Shown here: piece after piece, positions 10,809 through 22,000 of the stretch
Layout of the letters: each line of letters starts with the position of its first letter
How positions within the stretch are numbered: position 1 is the first letter of the stretch
DNA from: Perognathus longimembris pacificus
Taxonomy: Eukaryota > Chordata > Mammalia > Rodentia > Heteromyidae
Direction: 5' to 3'
DNA: 64,000 nucleotides
Assembly: GCF_023159225.1 (NCBI RefSeq)
Contig: NC_063167.1
Location: 6,789,734 to 6,853,733, forward strand
Notes under the pieces: generated by a model
Database searches by the model: none
Told to the model about the DNA's origin: nothing
Seen by the model: the letters and a program-made list of their open reading frames with translations, nothing else
Translations under genes and position numbers: made by a program

Positions 10809-12514
10809 GAACTGGGCCAGAAGAGGTTTCCGATGTTCTAGTTTGGGGTCTGAGTTTGATGTCTTCCTCCCACGGCCAGAGGACTCCTGTGTTTGAGGCT
10901 GATAGGGACCAACTGCTTGACCAAAGCTGTGGATGGGTCCCCCATGCACACACTCTGGGGACACCGTGGACGGGTCCCCCCCATGCACACACTCTGGGGA
11001 CACTCAGAACCGCCCCCCATACACATATACCCCACCAACCACTTGGAGGCCACCCCCCACCTTCCTGACAGCCCTCCCTCTGTTATATAAACTCCTCATG
11101 CCCTCCAGTGTCCCCCGCAATCACTTACCTAATATTAGGATATTAAAAAATATGGCAAGATTTTAAGAGACTTATTAAAATGCAATTAGCAACGTGTACG
11201 ACTTAAGCAGGGAGATTATTTTTAAAAATGACTTGATTGTGCAGAATACCACGCACCTTTTCCTGAGGCCGTAAACCTGCCAATCACACACATCCTCCAA
11301 TGAGGGGGGGTTTTCCTCGCTCGCTCTTTGTCCTTCAGGATTTTCTCCTCCCCTCCTCCCTGGGACCACGAATGTGTGGGACCCCCACCCACACAGACGC
11401 CCCGTGAAGCCCCTCAGAAAGAAGCCCCGGGTTCATCAGACACACAGCAAAGCCTGGGAAATCTTGAGAAGTGGCCACAGAGTGGACAAGGGATGAAGAA
11501 GCCCCCCAGCCCCCCCCCCAACCACCTCCACCATCATTATGGTTTCCAAGCCCCCCAGAGTCAGGACGGCAAGCTCTCTACCCCCTGCCATGAAGGGTTT
11601 GGGAGGGGAGAGCTGAGGGGTGGAGGGCAGAGTTCTAGGGAAGGGGATGCCTGCTGACCTCTTCTCATGGCTACACTTCAGAGAAGCCCCCCCCACCTCA
11701 AAGCCCCCTCCCCAACAGTGCCCTCTGGTCAGGCTGGAACGGTGTCTTATGCTGCCCCCTGCTGCCCACTATCAGTACTGCAGCTCCGCTCCCAGGGAAG
11801 GCAATTTGCCGAGTCCAGGTGTCAGTCTTCCTGCAGCTGGGTGGTCCTCGAGGGTCCCCACCGTCCGCCGCCCCTCTCCTCTGCAGGGAGCAAACATCTG
11901 GAAGGGCATGGACTGCTGTCCGGCAGTCCCCTTCCATCCTGCCCCGCCCTGGCCCTGGCTGACCAGACTGGAGTTTATCAAATGTGCTGGTTACTTACTG
12001 GCATGAGGTGCCCCCTGGTTCTTCTATTCCAGCCATAAAAAGGCTGCTCATTGAGAAATAAGGCCCATCTCCCTGACGGGTGACTCTTTACAGAGCTTTT
12101 ACTCAACTGCCAGGCAAGATTGATGCTTCCTGGATGCGTCCTTCCGCCATCGCGACTGGAACTCGGGGAGAGAGCTGCAAGAGAGAGAGAGCTGTCCTGG
12201 CCTGGTGGATGGATGTGTGACAATGCAAACGGGGGGTGACCACAGGAGACCCCTTTCCTGAGGAGGACGCCAGGCTTCCTGCCCTCGAGCGGCCTCAGGC
12301 AAGGCCCGGAGCCTCCCTGTCCCCATCTGTAAAATAGGGGGGCTGTTTCCTCTCCTCCTCCGAGGACGGTGTGGGATAGCATGGGCAGAGGGTAACTGAG
12401 TGAATGCCAGGTATTTACCATATATAGAGACAGGGGAATTCTCTGACTCGAAGTACACATTGTCACCCTGTGTTCAGTGATATTCCAGTTGAGCGGGACA
12501 CAATTTTGCTTTAT
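10809..12514. other. unique intergenic sequence with an AT-rich core
   Basis: 11,085-11,290 is AT-rich, repeat-free and contains GCAATTAGC and TTAAAATG motifs, resembling conserved noncoding DNA. The remainder has no supported gene. Confidence 0.45.
10931..11011 (+). repeat. two-copy 40-bp tandem repeat
   Basis: ATGCACACACTCTGGGGACA occurs twice, 41 bases apart, each preceded by GGGTCCCCC. Confidence 0.85.
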
Positions 12515-12735
12515 TTTTTGTGATACTGAGGTTTCAAACCCAGGGCCTTATGCTTGCTAGGTAAGTGCCCTACCAGTTGAGCCATGCCCACCGCCCCACC
12601 CCCACCCCCGCAGCCTTTCATCTGCTTCCATTCTTTTTCAAATAGGGTCTTGCATTTTTCCCCCCCTGGCCCAACCTGAACCATGATCCTCCTGTTTATA
12701 CCTCCTTTGAAGATGGGGTGACAGGTGTGCGTCGC
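12515..12735 (-). mobile_element. old ID/B1-type composite SINE
   Basis: GATACTGAGGTTTCAAACCC then a reversed B1-like part with GGTGACAGGTGTGCGTC. Same type as 1,050-1,375. Confidence 0.65.
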
Positions 12736-12774
12736 TACTCCTGGCTTCTTAGTTGAGATGCGGATCTTTCTTCT

Positions 12775-13000
12775 CTTCCGTCCTCAGTCTAAGGCTTGGA
12801 CTCAGGTCGTGGGTATTGTCCCTGAGCTCTTTTGCTCAAGGCTAGCACTCTACCACTTTGAGCCACTTCTGGTTTGCTGGTGGTTAATTGGGGATAAGCG
12901 TCTCATGGACTTTGCTGCTTGGGCTGGCTTTGAACTGTGATCCTCAGACCTCAGCCTCCTGAGCGACTAGGATTACAAGTGTGAGCCTCCAGCGCCTGGC
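12775..13000 (-). mobile_element. B1-Geo SINE
   Basis: Reverse copy with both halves. Confidence 0.88.
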
Positions 13001-13004
13001 CCCA

Positions 13005-13132
13005 AAGACTCTTCTCTCCAATTAACCACCTGAAGAGAGAAGTGGAGCTGTGGATCAAAGTGATAGAGCACTAGCCTTGAGCAGAAAAGCTCAGGGACAA
13101 CGCCTGAGCCCTGAGTTCAAGCCCCACAACTG
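13005..13132 (+). mobile_element. Geo half of a B1-Geo SINE
   Basis: Starts within CTCCAATTAACCACC, so the B1 half is lost. It faces the preceding reverse copy, forming an inverted pair. Confidence 0.82.
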
Positions 13133-13272
13133 AGAAGGAAAGAAGGAAGGAGGGAAGGAAGGAAGGAAGGAAGGAAGGAAGGAAGGAAGGAAGGAAAGAA
13201 GGAAGGAAGGAAGGAGGGAAGGAGGGAAGGAGGGAAGGAAGGAAGGAAGGAAAGAAGGAAGGAAGGAAGGAA
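13133..13272 (+). repeat. (GGAA)n microsatellite
   Basis: About 35 GGAA-type units with occasional G or A changes. GGAA is the ETS-factor core. Confidence 0.97.
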
Positions 13273-13970
13273 TCAAACAAGTTTGCTTTTGGCCATTTCA
13301 GCCCATTTTATCCTGTCTGCTCCCCCTGCCTGCCCCCAGCCCGCCTCCCAGCTCCCTGACTGTTGAGCTATGAGGCATGGAGAGGTGACAATGGCTGGAC
13401 TGAGCCAGGGACCGCTGGGGACCCCCAGATCGGATCTGCTGATGCCCAGAAGAAAGCCACGCTCCGCACGCCGCCTCTCTGGTTACACAGTCATTTGGAG
13501 AATTACTGAGCTGATCACGACAATTCTAGTTTAAGTAAGCGTCAAATACCCAACAGAGACTCTGGCAGCCGAGGCTGAAAGAGTGTGGCGATGTAGAAGT
13601 GTGTCTTGGGTTGCCTCTGAAATCTGGGGATTCACGATCCTCGAGAAGGCAAAGCCAGGAGCTTAGATGCAGCGAGGGAGGCCACGAGGGAGGGAGGCCA
13701 CGAGGGAGGGAGGCCACGGGCCTGGCGCTGAGGGAGGGAAGCCGGAAGTGCTCGGAGCTTGCTCCTGGCCCCGGGAGAGATGCAGCAATGTCTAACTTCT
13801 AGGCTAGCCTGAGCTGTCCGCGGGTGTCACCAGACACAGACATGTCTCCAGGCAGAGCTGGGACCTGTATGGGCATAGGCCTGTGGGCGTGGGGGGGTGA
13901 GGATGAGGGGCATCCAAAGCCGGGGTCCCCACACCCAGGCCCCCGAGCCCTTTCTCTACGGGAATGTCAG
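13273..13970. other. unique intergenic sequence
   Basis: No coding or RNA gene signal beyond the 16-bp tandem repeat. Confidence 0.5.
13672..13720 (+). repeat. 16-bp tandem repeat, three copies
   Basis: Unit GCCACGAGGGAGGGAG repeated, the last copy diverging into GCCACGGGCC. Confidence 0.9.
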
Positions 13971-13974
13971 CTGG

Positions 13975-14180
13975 GCACCGGCGGTGCTACCCCCGCAGGC
14001 TGAGCTCCGAGGAGGAGGGTTTGAAGCCAGCCCAGGCGGAAAAACCCGAGAGATTCGAATCTGCAATTAATCAGCAAAAAGCCACAAGTAGAGCTGTGGC
14101 TCAAGTGGGAGAGCGCCAGCCTTGAGTGGAAAGGTGAAGCGAGAGCACAAGAACCTGAGTTCAGCCCCAGTGCTGGCGCA
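13975..14180 (+). mobile_element. B1-Geo SINE, old
   Basis: B1 half partly decayed; right half ends AGTTCAGCCCCAGTGCTGGC. Confidence 0.75.
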
Positions 14181-14211
14181 CCCCCAAACACACACACAAG
14201 AACTCACCTAG

Positions 14212-14396
14212 CTGGGCAGGTAGCTCGGCGGTAGAGCGCTCGCCTAGCACGCATGAAGCCCTGGGTTCGATTCCTCAGAACCACGTATATAGAAAAAGGC
14301 AGAAGTGGCGCTGTGGCTCAGGTGGCAGAGTGCTAGCCTTGAGCAAGAGAAGCCAGGGACAGTGCTCAGGCCCTGAGTTCAAGTCCCAGGACTGAA
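14212..14396 (+). mobile_element. IDL-Geo SINE
   Basis: Near-complete dimer with a short A/C-rich tail. Confidence 0.92.
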
Positions 14397-14584
14397 AACA
14401 AAACAAACAAAAAAATACCTTTCCTTTTGGACTGAAGTCAGACTAAACCCTGGGCTCCTGCCAGGGCCTTCTACCCCGCAGGCCCGCTGTGCCCCATACC
14501 ACGTGCAGGCTCTGCCCACACCAAGGGGCTTATTTCTCCTTCTCTAAACCACCTCAGGATTCTAGCACTTTCTGGGGCTTGCTC

Positions 14585-14708
14585 AGCTATTTCGTTTCGT
14601 TTTATAACAGGGTCTTGCTAAGTAGCTCAGGGTGGTCTCGAACTCCCGAGTCTCCTACCCCAGCCTCTTGGGTGCTGGAATTACAGGCATGTACTACCAC
14701 GCTCAACC
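14585..14708 (-). mobile_element. B1-like monomer SINE
   Basis: CTTGGGTGCTGGAATTACAG and GTGGTCTCGAACTC are a reversed B1 without a Geo half. Confidence 0.75.
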
Positions 14709-14789
14709 CCCTTAACTCTCAGACCACTTCCTTCCCTCCTCCTTGCGGCACCCTAACCTCACCCAAAGCAGCTGCAATTGCCCGCGTGT

Positions 14790-14828
14790 GTGTCACACAC
14801 ACACGCACCACACACACACACACACACC
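14790..14828 (+). repeat. (CA)n
   Basis: Short CA tract with two interruptions. Confidence 0.9.
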
Positions 14829-14996
14829 AGCGTTCCCTCCCTCACAGACGACAGAGCAAAAGTGCTTGGCAGAGTTGCCAAATGTTAGGGGGAGACACTG
14901 GGACCTCCCGCCCCGCGAGTTCCGACCGCCTTCCCACCCTGGAGTCCCAGACGTCTGCGATGGAACACAGAGCCCAGGCAGGGGCGGGAAAGGCCC

Positions 14997-15090
14997 GGGG
15001 GGGGGGGGGGGGCACTGCCAGCTCTGGTCAGCGGCTGCCCACGGGGGGGGGGGGGGGGAGGGAGGGGAAGGGGGAGGGGGGAAAGGGGGG
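14997..15090 (+). repeat. G-run cluster, quadruplex-prone
   Basis: Two runs of about 15-16 G and several GGGGG blocks within 90 bases. Such homopolymers are also error-prone in assemblies. Confidence 0.9.
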
Positions 15091-15099
15091 GTTGGCCTT

Positions 15100-15360
15100 G
15101 GAGTCACGGCTCAGATTCAAGAAGGGAAATCACCGGAGCTTTTAAAAAATTAAATGGAGTCAGTAATTTGATTTCAGAGAGAAGCTGAAAAACCTCGTAA
15201 TGGCAGGAGCCGCTCAATGCCCTGGTCGGTGGTGAAAAGGAAAAGCCTTAAATGGGGCTATTAAGCTCCTGCCTGGGCCGAGGCTGCTGGCAGGGGGGTG
15301 GGGGCGGCGTGGGTGGAGGGGGGAAGCCGTCCTGACGCAGGGGCCGTTTATCAGCCAAGA
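15100..15360. other. AT-rich unique block downstream of CIROZ
   Basis: Contains TTAAAAAATTAAATGG and GGGGCTATTAAGC; looks like noncoding conserved-type DNA. No frame. Confidence 0.35.
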
Positions 15361-15364
15361 CAAC

Positions 15365-15390
15365 TCTGATTATTTATTTATTTATTTAGC
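15365..15390 (-). terminator. CIROZ: possible CIROZ polyadenylation signal cluster
   Basis: A TTTATT repeat on the plus strand supplies several overlapping AATAAA hexamers on the minus strand, about 1 kb after the CIROZ stop. It is the nearest such cluster I noticed, but no cleavage-site evidence is visible. Confidence 0.3.
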
Positions 15391-15576
15391 TCCCGTCCTG
15401 GGGGCGGGGGGGGGGGCGGGGGGAGGGGAAGCCATGCCAACAGCCATGTCAGCCTCTCCGGCTTGGCCCCGTGTCAAATCCCACTTCCAGCCCGGGGTCA
15501 CCGGGGGAGGCGGGGGTAGGGGGGTGCTGCCCTCCCAAGGAAGCAGGCCCGGCGCTGCTGGACTTCTGGGCACGCC

Positions 15577-15622
15577 GGGTCAGCAGGGGTCAGCAGGGGT
15601 CAGCAGGGGTCAGCAGGGGTCG
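15577..15622 (+). promoter_or_regulatory. direct-repeat array of GGGTCA half-sites, 4-bp spacing
   Basis: GGGTCA at 15,577, 15,587, 15,597 and 15,607, then GGGTCG at 15,617, all separated by GCAG. This is a 10-bp minisatellite that also has the DR4 geometry of nuclear-receptor response elements. Function is untested. Confidence 0.55.
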
Positions 15623-15984
15623 CGGGGCTGTCCCAGTTAGCAGGGTGCCAGCGGCTGCCATGGAAACCCAAGGCATCATTAGGAGAAAGCAAAGCCCGGA
15701 TGCCCCGCCCCCCTTCCCCTGGGGTCCCCCCCCCGCCCCCTCCCCGGGCTGCAGCCCGCCCTCCCTCCTGGACCTGGGGGGCAGCACCATTTGGCCACTC
15801 TGATGGAGCCACACAGAGGCCACGCCGGCCACCGAGAAGACACTAGAACCTTCTGGAAATCAGGACTAATCGGGAAACGGAGGCTCAGTCGGCAAACCAG
15901 GAGCACCCCAGCTCCCGGCAGGCCTGTCGACCCCCACCCCCACCCCCACCCCCCAGTTCTGAGACCGGGACTTCCGATCTTTTT

Positions 15985-16195
15985 GTAGCTGTGGCTGGTC
16001 ACGGGGCTTGAACTCGGGGCCTGGGCGCTGCCCTGGGCTTCCTGGCGCTCTACCACTTTAGCCGCAGCGCCGCCCCCTTCGGGTGTCCTGGTGGTGACCT
16101 GTCGGTAAGGGACTTTCCTTCCTGGGCTGGCTTCGAACCACAGTCCTCAGATCGCAGTCCCCGGGGACGCCTCTGCTCCTTGGCTGGCGCTCTAC
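15985..16195 (-). mobile_element. B1-Geo SINE downstream of the CIROZ stop
   Basis: Reverse copy, GC-enriched, about 190 bases beyond the predicted CIROZ stop codon. Confidence 0.8.
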
Positions 16196-16387
16196 CCCCT
16201 GGGCCACGCCTCCCACGCCGTCAAGCCCCTTTGGCCCGTGAGAATGAGCCCAGAAACGGGGCTGGGCCGGCCCTGGAGAGCCCAGCGCCCCTTCCTGCCG
16301 GCAGGCCCAGGTCCTCCCTCTGGACTCACCCCCAGGGGGGCAGAGCACGGGGGCCTCTGAGGAGCCCCCCCCCCCATGTGCCACGGC

Positions 16388-16819
16388 TCAGGACCCACGG
16401 GCAGCGCATGCGCTGTCGGCCCCTGCGGCTGCTGTTGATGCACACGCCCCGGGCAATGCTCCCGGGCTTCCTGCTGGCTGGGCAAGGTCCTGCTCCGGCC
16501 TCCTTGTTCCTGAACCTTCCATCGGGGTGGCAGACAGGAGCACCCTGGAGCTGTCGGACCTCCAGGGCAGCCGTGGAGAAGAGGCCGTGGTCGGGGCAGT
16601 GGGGCCCTGGGAGACTGGATGCAAGGGCTCCGCCCGGGCAGCCGCTGCGGGCGCTGAGGAGAGCGTGGCTGGAGGCAAGGGAGACGGAAGGAGCCCCGAT
16701 TTCCCCGGAGGAGCCTGGGGACCACGTGGATCTTGAGTTGTTCTGGACAAAAGAGGTGCGGTGGAGGCCCGGCTTCCTCCTGGGGGGCCGGCCGCCGACA
16801 GCGATGGTGTCCGCCACGC
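16388..16819 (-). CDS. CIROZ: CIROZ exon 12, C-terminal tail with early stop
   Basis: Strong acceptor (CATTGCTCCTGCAG) at phase 0. The frame contains RGPQAPPGKSG and RRPEQDLAQPAGSPG, which resemble segments of the human tail, so this is genuine homologous coding DNA. It ends at a TGA (16,390-16,388), whereas I recall roughly 300 further residues in human. Just beyond the stop lies an 11-base homopolymer and then a B1-Geo SINE, and no frame there resembles the missing tail. Confidence 0.65.
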   Translation of the reverse strand, partial: AWRTPSLSAAGPPGGSRASTAPLLSRTTQDPRGPQAPPGKSGLLPSPLPPATLSSAPAAAARAEPLHPVSQGPTAPTTASSPRLPWRSDSSRVLLSATPMEGSGTRRPEQDLAQPAGSPGALPGACASTAAAGADSACAARGS

Positions 16820-18989
16820 CTGCAGGAGCAATGGGAGAGGGGCCGGGTCACGGCTCACAGCTAGACAGACGCCTGTGGCCCTGGGAACCCTGCAGCCCTC
16901 GGGGGGCCTAGGGGCGTTCCGATCTCAGGCTGAGTCTCCAACCCCCACCCCCCGGGGTCGCCGGGGGGATGCCTCCCCCACCTAACGAGATTTCTCAGGG
17001 ACCTTTCCAAGTGTGGAGGGGACACGGCGGTGGAGAGGGGCAGTGGGGGCCCGTGAGAGTGGGGTTCTCCTTGAAGAACAGTGCCAACGGGGAGAGGTCG
17101 GCCTAGAACCCGGCCTGGGACTTGCCCCGGCCAGCCGCGGGCGCTGGAGCTGGGTGGAGGCCGCCGACGGCGTTCCTTCTGGAAGGTTCTCCAGTCCTGA
17201 GGATGAGCTGGATGGAGGGATCCTGGGTGTGGCCGTCGAGGCAGGCAACTCCGCTCCCGAACCTTCCAGAAAGGAGGCAGAGGTCAGCTTCCTCCCAAGG
17301 AAGCAACACTGCATCCCCTTTCCTCCGACGGACGAAGGACGCCTGGAGGTCAAGTTCAAACCCAAGGTCAAGCGCTGTCTTCATTGCCGATCGCACACGC
17401 AGCCAACCTGCAGTGACTGTGGAGGCAGAGGGGTGTGTGCGCGCGCACGCGTGCACGCGTATTTGGGGCCTGCGCACTATCCCTCAGCTTTTTTTTGCTC
17501 GAGGCTGGTAACCCTGCCACTTGAGCCACAGCTCCCCTTCGGGCTTTTTGCTGGTTCATTGGAGACGAGTCGCATGGACTTTCCTGCCCGGGTTGGCTTT
17601 GAACCTCCATCCTCCAATCTCAGCCTCTTGAGTCGCTAGGATGACAGGCGTGAGCCATGGGTACTTACATGTCTGCAAAGACCACCCGGCCCGGAAGCTG
17701 TGCGCTGACTTCCAGGGCCAGCCCTCTCTTCGTCCCGCGTGGGGGGGGGGGGGGGAAGCCCGGTGCTGGCACAGCCCTCTACGTACAGTGCCCTGGCCTC
17801 CCCCCGCCGTCCTCCTACACTGCAGCCCACAACGCCTCCCCAGACGTCCTGACTGGAGAAGCTCGGGATCAGACCTGGCAGACCCTAGCCCATGCCTCGT
17901 TTGGCTGCTGGGAGCCAGTGGCTCACACCTGTCATCCTGGCTACTCTGGAGGCTGAGATCTGAGGATGGAGGTCTGAGGTCAGCCAGGGCAGGCAAGTCT
18001 GAGAGACTTTTATTTCCAATTGGCAACCCAAACAAACAAACAAAGCAGACGTGGGTCTGAGGGTCAAGAGTGGTAGAGCACTAGCCTTGAGCACACCTGG
18101 GCCCTGAGTTCAAGCCCCAGGGCTGGCACAAAAAATAATAACAGTAACTTAACTAAACACTTCCTCTCCAGGCTTCTCTTGTCCGCACTACACGTAGGTT
18201 CTAAACCCTTGGCTGACACTGGTGGCTCACGCCTGTAATCTCAGCCATGAGGGAGGCTGAGATCTGAGGATCGTAGTTCAAAGCCGGCCTGGGGCAGGAA
18301 AGTCGGTGAGAGTCTTATCTCCAATAAACTACTCAGAAAAGGCTGGAAGTAGCACTAGTAGAACACTAGCCTTGAGTAGGAACCGCTCAGGAACGGTGCC
18401 CAGACCCGGAGTTCAAGCCCCAGGACTGGCAAAAATGAATACAAATAAAAACTTAAACAATAAACCCTTTGCTGGGGCGGGGGTAGCGTCACCACAGGGC
18501 ACTGAGTCACCTAGTCCCAAAAAGAAAAAAAAAATGTCCTTTGCCTAACACATTTTGCAAAAATCCCTGGTGAAAACTCAGTCCAACAAACACTTAGTAA
18601 ATGAATGCCTACACAGGGCCAGGCGGAGCGAGGTCACGGCCAACCTGAGGTGCCCAGACAGAGGTGGGAACAGGAGCAAGCACCAGCAACTATAATAAGA
18701 ACAGAAAGATCTAGAATCTCCGGGGAGGAGCACCAGGCGAGTGCACTGGAGGCCAGGCAGGGGAGAGATTCATTCCGGCTGCTGATATTACATTAATAAA
18801 AGGAGAAAGAGAACATTCTTTCCCTGTATAAATCTTCCCACAGAGGCCCCCTCCAAAAAAAAAAAATTCTTCCTAAAATGTTTTTATTGCTATTGCTATT
18901 TTTGTAGTTTATTCATTATCGCCTTATGAGGAATCTATGTTCCCTTCAGAGCCCAGGACAAAAAGCGTTTTATATGTGACGGGATGCAA

Positions 18990-19046
<57 letters not shown>

Positions 19047-22000
19047 TTTTCGCTCAAGGCTGATCCTCTATCCCTTGATCCACACCTCTACTTCTGGCTT
19101 TTTACTGATTAATTGGATCAGAGTCTCATGAACTTTCCTGCCCAGGCTAGCTTTAATCTCGTCCTTCTGAATAGCCAGGATGACAGGTGTGAACCGCAAT
19201 GCCCTGCTAGACTTCTTTTTTTTTTTTTTAAATCTCTTTCCAGACTGGACACAGCTGGAAAGTCAGGCTCCAACTGGATGGCTTTTGCTTCCACCTAAGT
19301 GCTTCATGAAGAAAGTACTTAGTGGGATAAACGCCTATCCCTCCCCTTCCAAAATCAATGTCACCACTGCAGGAAACTGTAAAAAAGAAAAGCAGCCAAG
19401 ATGTGTAAAAATCGTTCAAGAAATAATTTCATTTTTAGCGCACTATTAGAACTTTATCCATTCCCCCCCCCCCCTCATCCTGCCTTTTTATTTTTCCTTT
19501 GTTTCTAATTCTGAATTTGGGGCTAGATGTGGTAGGCAGCCCCCCCCCTTTAATCTTTAAATATAGTTCTGAATATAATTACATTTTTATGCAGCAGCAA
19601 AACATCATATCCTGGTAACAGGGCATTCTTTCGCTATTAACATCTGAGTTAAATCTCCTTTCCGTCTGTCTTCTATTGAAGACAGTCACCAAGCATGAGA
19701 TGAAAGTGATCGACATCGTTTGTGAATTATGTGTATTTCCTCGTGCTGGATTTGAATGGGTTTTGCTCCTGGTGGTTTTGTGCGTGTGTGAATTCCAGGT
19801 TGTCTGGTAGCAGGGCTTTCACCAAAAAAAAAACCCAACCCTTTCAAGATGAGGTCCTGGCAGGGAGCACACACAAGCCCCCCAACCCCCTCCATGTTCC
19901 CAGGGAGGTCCCCTGGGGTTGAGCTATGTCCCATCCCACTGGGCTGCGTGCCAAGGAGCCTGATGGATTAAGTGACCCCCAGGAAATGGAGCCCACCCAG
20001 AGACCGCCGAGCAGATCAGAGGGGAAGTGGCACATCCTGGCCGGGTCTCCACGCCAAGACACCAATCCCATCTTCTCGTCCCACCCGCACCAGGTTCTCC
20101 TTTGCCAGCACAGAGGGGCTGGCCACCACCAGAGAAGCCGATGCGCCCTCCCCCCCACCCCCCATCCCTACCCCTAGCCCCATCTCAGCAGTGGTCACCC
20201 CAGACCCAGAGACCTAGCCCACCACTCCGCCTCCAGTTCCGGCTGGCAAACCCAAGAAAGAAAACCTCAGGTTCGGGCCAGGCCCTGGGGACTCACACCT
20301 GTCATCCTAGCAACTCCGGAGGCTGAGATCTGAGGATCGAGGTTCAAAGCCAGCCTGGGCAGAAAAGTCTGGGAGCCTTTTATCTCCAATGAACCACCAA
20401 AAGAGCTGGAAGCGAAGTCGTGGCCCACTAGGAGGGCACTAGCCTTGAGCACAAAGTGCCAAGTAAGAGTGTGAGCCCCTGAATTCAAGCCTAGCACTCC
20501 CACAAGAGGGAGGGAGGGAGGGAAAGAAGGAGGGAGGGAGGGAGGCAGGCTCAGGTCAGGGAAAGAAGGTTCATAAACCAGCACAACCGCCCCAAGACCC
20601 CTCCCTTACCCACGCATTGGAAGAAATTCTCCACGGTCCAGAGCACCGGGGTGAGGGACTCGGCAAACTCCAGGCTCAGGTCCACCCTGTAGGAAGCTCG
20701 CGCCCCTGGGACTCCCCGGGACTCCTGGCAAGACTGTGGGTGACGAGGAATTAGGATCACGGTGCCCGAGCCCCCGAGGACCAGGGCCTAGCAGGGCGGG
20801 ACAGCGGCCCAGGGCACTGACCTGCGCCCGGAACAGCAGGGCGGCGGCAGGGAGGCCGACCACCAGGAAATCCTCGTTCTCCATCACGGCCGTGGGGTCC
20901 GAAGGCTGCACGCGGAGGAAGCTCAGGCTGAGCGCGCCCTCCACCAGGCGTCCTCTTCGAATGAGCCCCAGCCTCCGCTTGGGAATGTGAACAAAGACCT
21001 CCGACTCCGGCTGGGGTGACACTGGGGCAGAGAGTTCACCCGACAAGAAATGAAAGCACTGTCAGGCCAGGCCTGTGGCTTCCACCTGCCGTCCCAGCCG
21101 GTCAGGACACTGAGATCTGCGGAGCATGGCTCCCGGTCAGCCCGGCAGACACATCGGCGAGGCTCTTACCTCCCACTCACCAGCCAAAAGCTGGAAGTCG
21201 AGGTATGGCTCAAGCGGTGGAACACCAGCCTTGAGTGAAAAAGCCAAAGGAGAATGAGAAACCCAGAGTTCAAACCCCAGAACTGGCTCCCCACCCCCCC
21301 CAAAAAAAATCAGCTCCTATCAGTTGTTTACACTCTAGCAAGAATTGTGTTGTGTCAGCCACCTCACAGGGACATTTTAAGCCAGCTATGCAGTTGTTAA
21401 ATGAAAGCATTTGTCTCCAAATAAAGGGATTTCAAACTTGATCGCCAGGGAAGGAGAGGCTTGGCGAGGCTATCCCTGAGCCCCAAAGCTCCCCGGAACC
21501 CCGATTCTGAGGCCTCGTCCCTGTTAAAATTCTATGCACGCAAAGAGTTGCTCATCTCCGATGTGCAGGATGAAGCCTTCGGTGTTCTTTCCCACTGATA
21601 ATCCCCGGCCGTGGGAAATGGCCTCCTGCATTCATTCCCGGCCTCTTGACGTGAAGCACGTGGAAATGGAGTCATCCATGCGTGTTTGTCGTAAACGTGG
21701 CTCACATCACAGACCTCATGGCTACCAGATCGAAGCCCCAGGGTCTGATGCAGACTTCAGACCACTTCTTATTTTTATTCTCAGGCCCCCCAGAGTCCAT
21801 CCGTAACCCCAACACTTAGAGGATCCCAGACCTCTATTTTATAGTCTTCTAGTTCTGTGTGTGTGTGTGTGTCTGTCTGCCTGCCTGCCTCTCTGTCTGT
21901 CTGGACTGGGGCTTGAACTCAGGCCCTGGGTGCTGTCCCTGAGCTTATTTTTGTTCTAGGTTGCCCCGCTGCCACCTGAGCTCCACTTCCAGCTTTTCAC

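Noticed and set aside
10488..11068. Long Ser/Leu, Glu/Gly or Arg-rich frames around 10.6-10.8 kb
   Set aside because: Translations of the GA and GGA microsatellites.
14743..15153. 136-codon plus-strand frame in the G-run region
   Set aside because: Driven by CA repeats and poly-G; no gene features.
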